NCBI RefSeq assembly: GCF_000186225.1
Contig: NC_014933.1
Coordinates: forward strand, 1,240,001 to 1,304,000
DNA from: Bacteroides helcogenes P 36-108
GTDB taxonomy: Bacteria; Bacteroidota; Bacteroidia; Bacteroidales; Bacteroidaceae
Reading direction: 5' to 3'
Length of the DNA stretch: 64,000 nucleotides
The first letter of the stretch is position 1; the number at the start of each line of letters is the position of its first letter. Positions 63,506 to 64,000 of this stretch are shown here, in pieces. Position numbers and translations under genes: made by a program. The notes below the pieces were generated by a model, which made no database searches, was not told the origin of the DNA, and was given only the letters and a program-made list of their open reading frames with translations.

Positions 63506-64000
63506 CTATTCTTCCGGAATAAACGAGAAAGACAAGAGGCGGTGTTCGCCTTTTATATATTTCTCCATGCCTGTGCTATTCATTTCATCCTTGCCTGATT
63601 TACTTCCTATTAGACCATAATCAAGATCTATTGTACCATCCTTAAGTATTCCAGATACCTCTGCATGAACTGACTGTTCCAACAAATAAGTGGTGTTAGC
63701 GTCAATAGCGGGAGAGTTGGCTTTAGGCTTGGCAATCACTTTGCAGAGGAATTCATCCGGTTCTGCCGAATAGGGGATGTCTTTTTCGTACATCCAATCT
63801 TGTGTGAGGGTAATTGTTTTCTCTCCCGTCTCAGAGGTATAAGTCACCTCGATGTCGAAAAACTTGTACCAGTCATTAGAGAGGGAGACCGAAAACGTTG
63901 TCTTGATGGTGGTAAGTTCGTTAGTCACTTCCGGCTCATCGTCACTATCACCGCATGCAGTCAGGTTAATGCAACCGGCTATCATAGCCAGACATAAAAT
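63506..64000 (-). CDS. Small lipoprotein, 5' end beyond the window
   Basis: At least 164 codons. The frame is open to the window edge and reads ILCLAMIAGCINLTACGDSDDE, a lipoprotein signal whose initiator lies outside; the internal Met at 63985 is therefore not the start. The mature part is beta-rich (SLSNDWYKFFDIEVTYTSETG, then KGEHRLLSFSFIPEE). I recognise no family. It is upstream of and presumably cotranscribed with the MACPF genes, and the operon promoter lies further right. Confidence 0.7.
   Translation of the reverse strand: MLCLAMIAGCINLTACGDSDDEPEVTNELTTIKTTFSVSLSNDWYKFFDIEVTYTSETGEKTITLTQDWMYEKDIPYSAEPDEFLCKVIAKPKANSPAIDANTTYLLEQSVHAEVSGILKDGTIDLDYGLIGSKSGKDEMNSTGMEKYIKGEHRLLSFSFIPEE

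Overview
The window is chromosomal DNA from a gut Bacteroides or a close relative. The evidence is the repeated Bacteroidales promoter box TAnnTTTG(C) ahead of many genes, abundant lipoproteins with an acid-rich stretch after the lipid-bearing cysteine, BACON domains, TPR-coiled-coil-HTH regulators, DUF2975 and DUF3836 proteins, ptb-buk, and a Bacteroides-type tyrosine integrase. No species is named because nothing here fixes it.

Layout. 0.2-10.4 kb: sensors and housekeeping genes (TPR lipoprotein regulator, AAA-ATPase-like/nuclease protein, TPR kinase-like protein that lacks its phospho-histidine, uridine kinase-like nucleoside kinase, Na/Pi cotransporter, rubredoxin, PAS histidine kinase). 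10.9-14.9 kb: an envelope-sugar operon (polyprenyl-phosphate sugar synthase-like GT2, LpxB-N-domain membrane protein, GT39, UDP-glucuronate epimerase-like), probably decorating lipid A. 15-19.3 kb: Ca2+ P-type ATPase, HAD phosphatase, RibF. 19.7-23.6 kb: DUF3836 protein, a tiny membrane peptide, CPBP protease, three tandem DUF2975 proteins, a small membrane protein and a YozG-like XRE regulator. 23.6-34.7 kb: core genes (SufE, M28 peptidase, LD-carboxypeptidase, Ptb/Buk, PNPase, thioredoxin-fold lipoprotein, GreA, HIT, GDP-mannose pyrophosphorylase).

34.8-43.4 kb is plastic. A tRNA-Leu(CAA) gene has its 3' end and terminator duplicated 1,759 bp downstream, bracketing a Fic gene and a lipoprotein whose last codons are supplied by the repeat. 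Next come an Old Yellow Enzyme, a lipoprotein NAD(P)H oxidoreductase, a small monooxygenase-like protein and a nitroreductase with HxlR, AraC and HxlR regulators, plus broken permease and acyltransferase genes. 43.5-52.2 kb: a sigma-54 two-component pair divergent from a TolC/HlyD/MacB-like export operon, with a sigma-54 promoter and three matching 15-bp palindromes between them. 52.5-54.0 kb: a lone GH43 enzyme.

54.5-64 kb is the most interesting part. A truncated integrase abuts a tightly coupled minus-strand operon encoding at least six lipoproteins: a partial small lipoprotein, three BACON-MACPF (perforin-fold) proteins, a BMP/PnrA-like binding protein, and a binding-protein domain fused to a complete legumain-like (C13) cysteine protease. 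I infer a surface-displayed sensor-protease-pore system, possibly for antagonism between bacteria. The operon runs past the right edge of the window.
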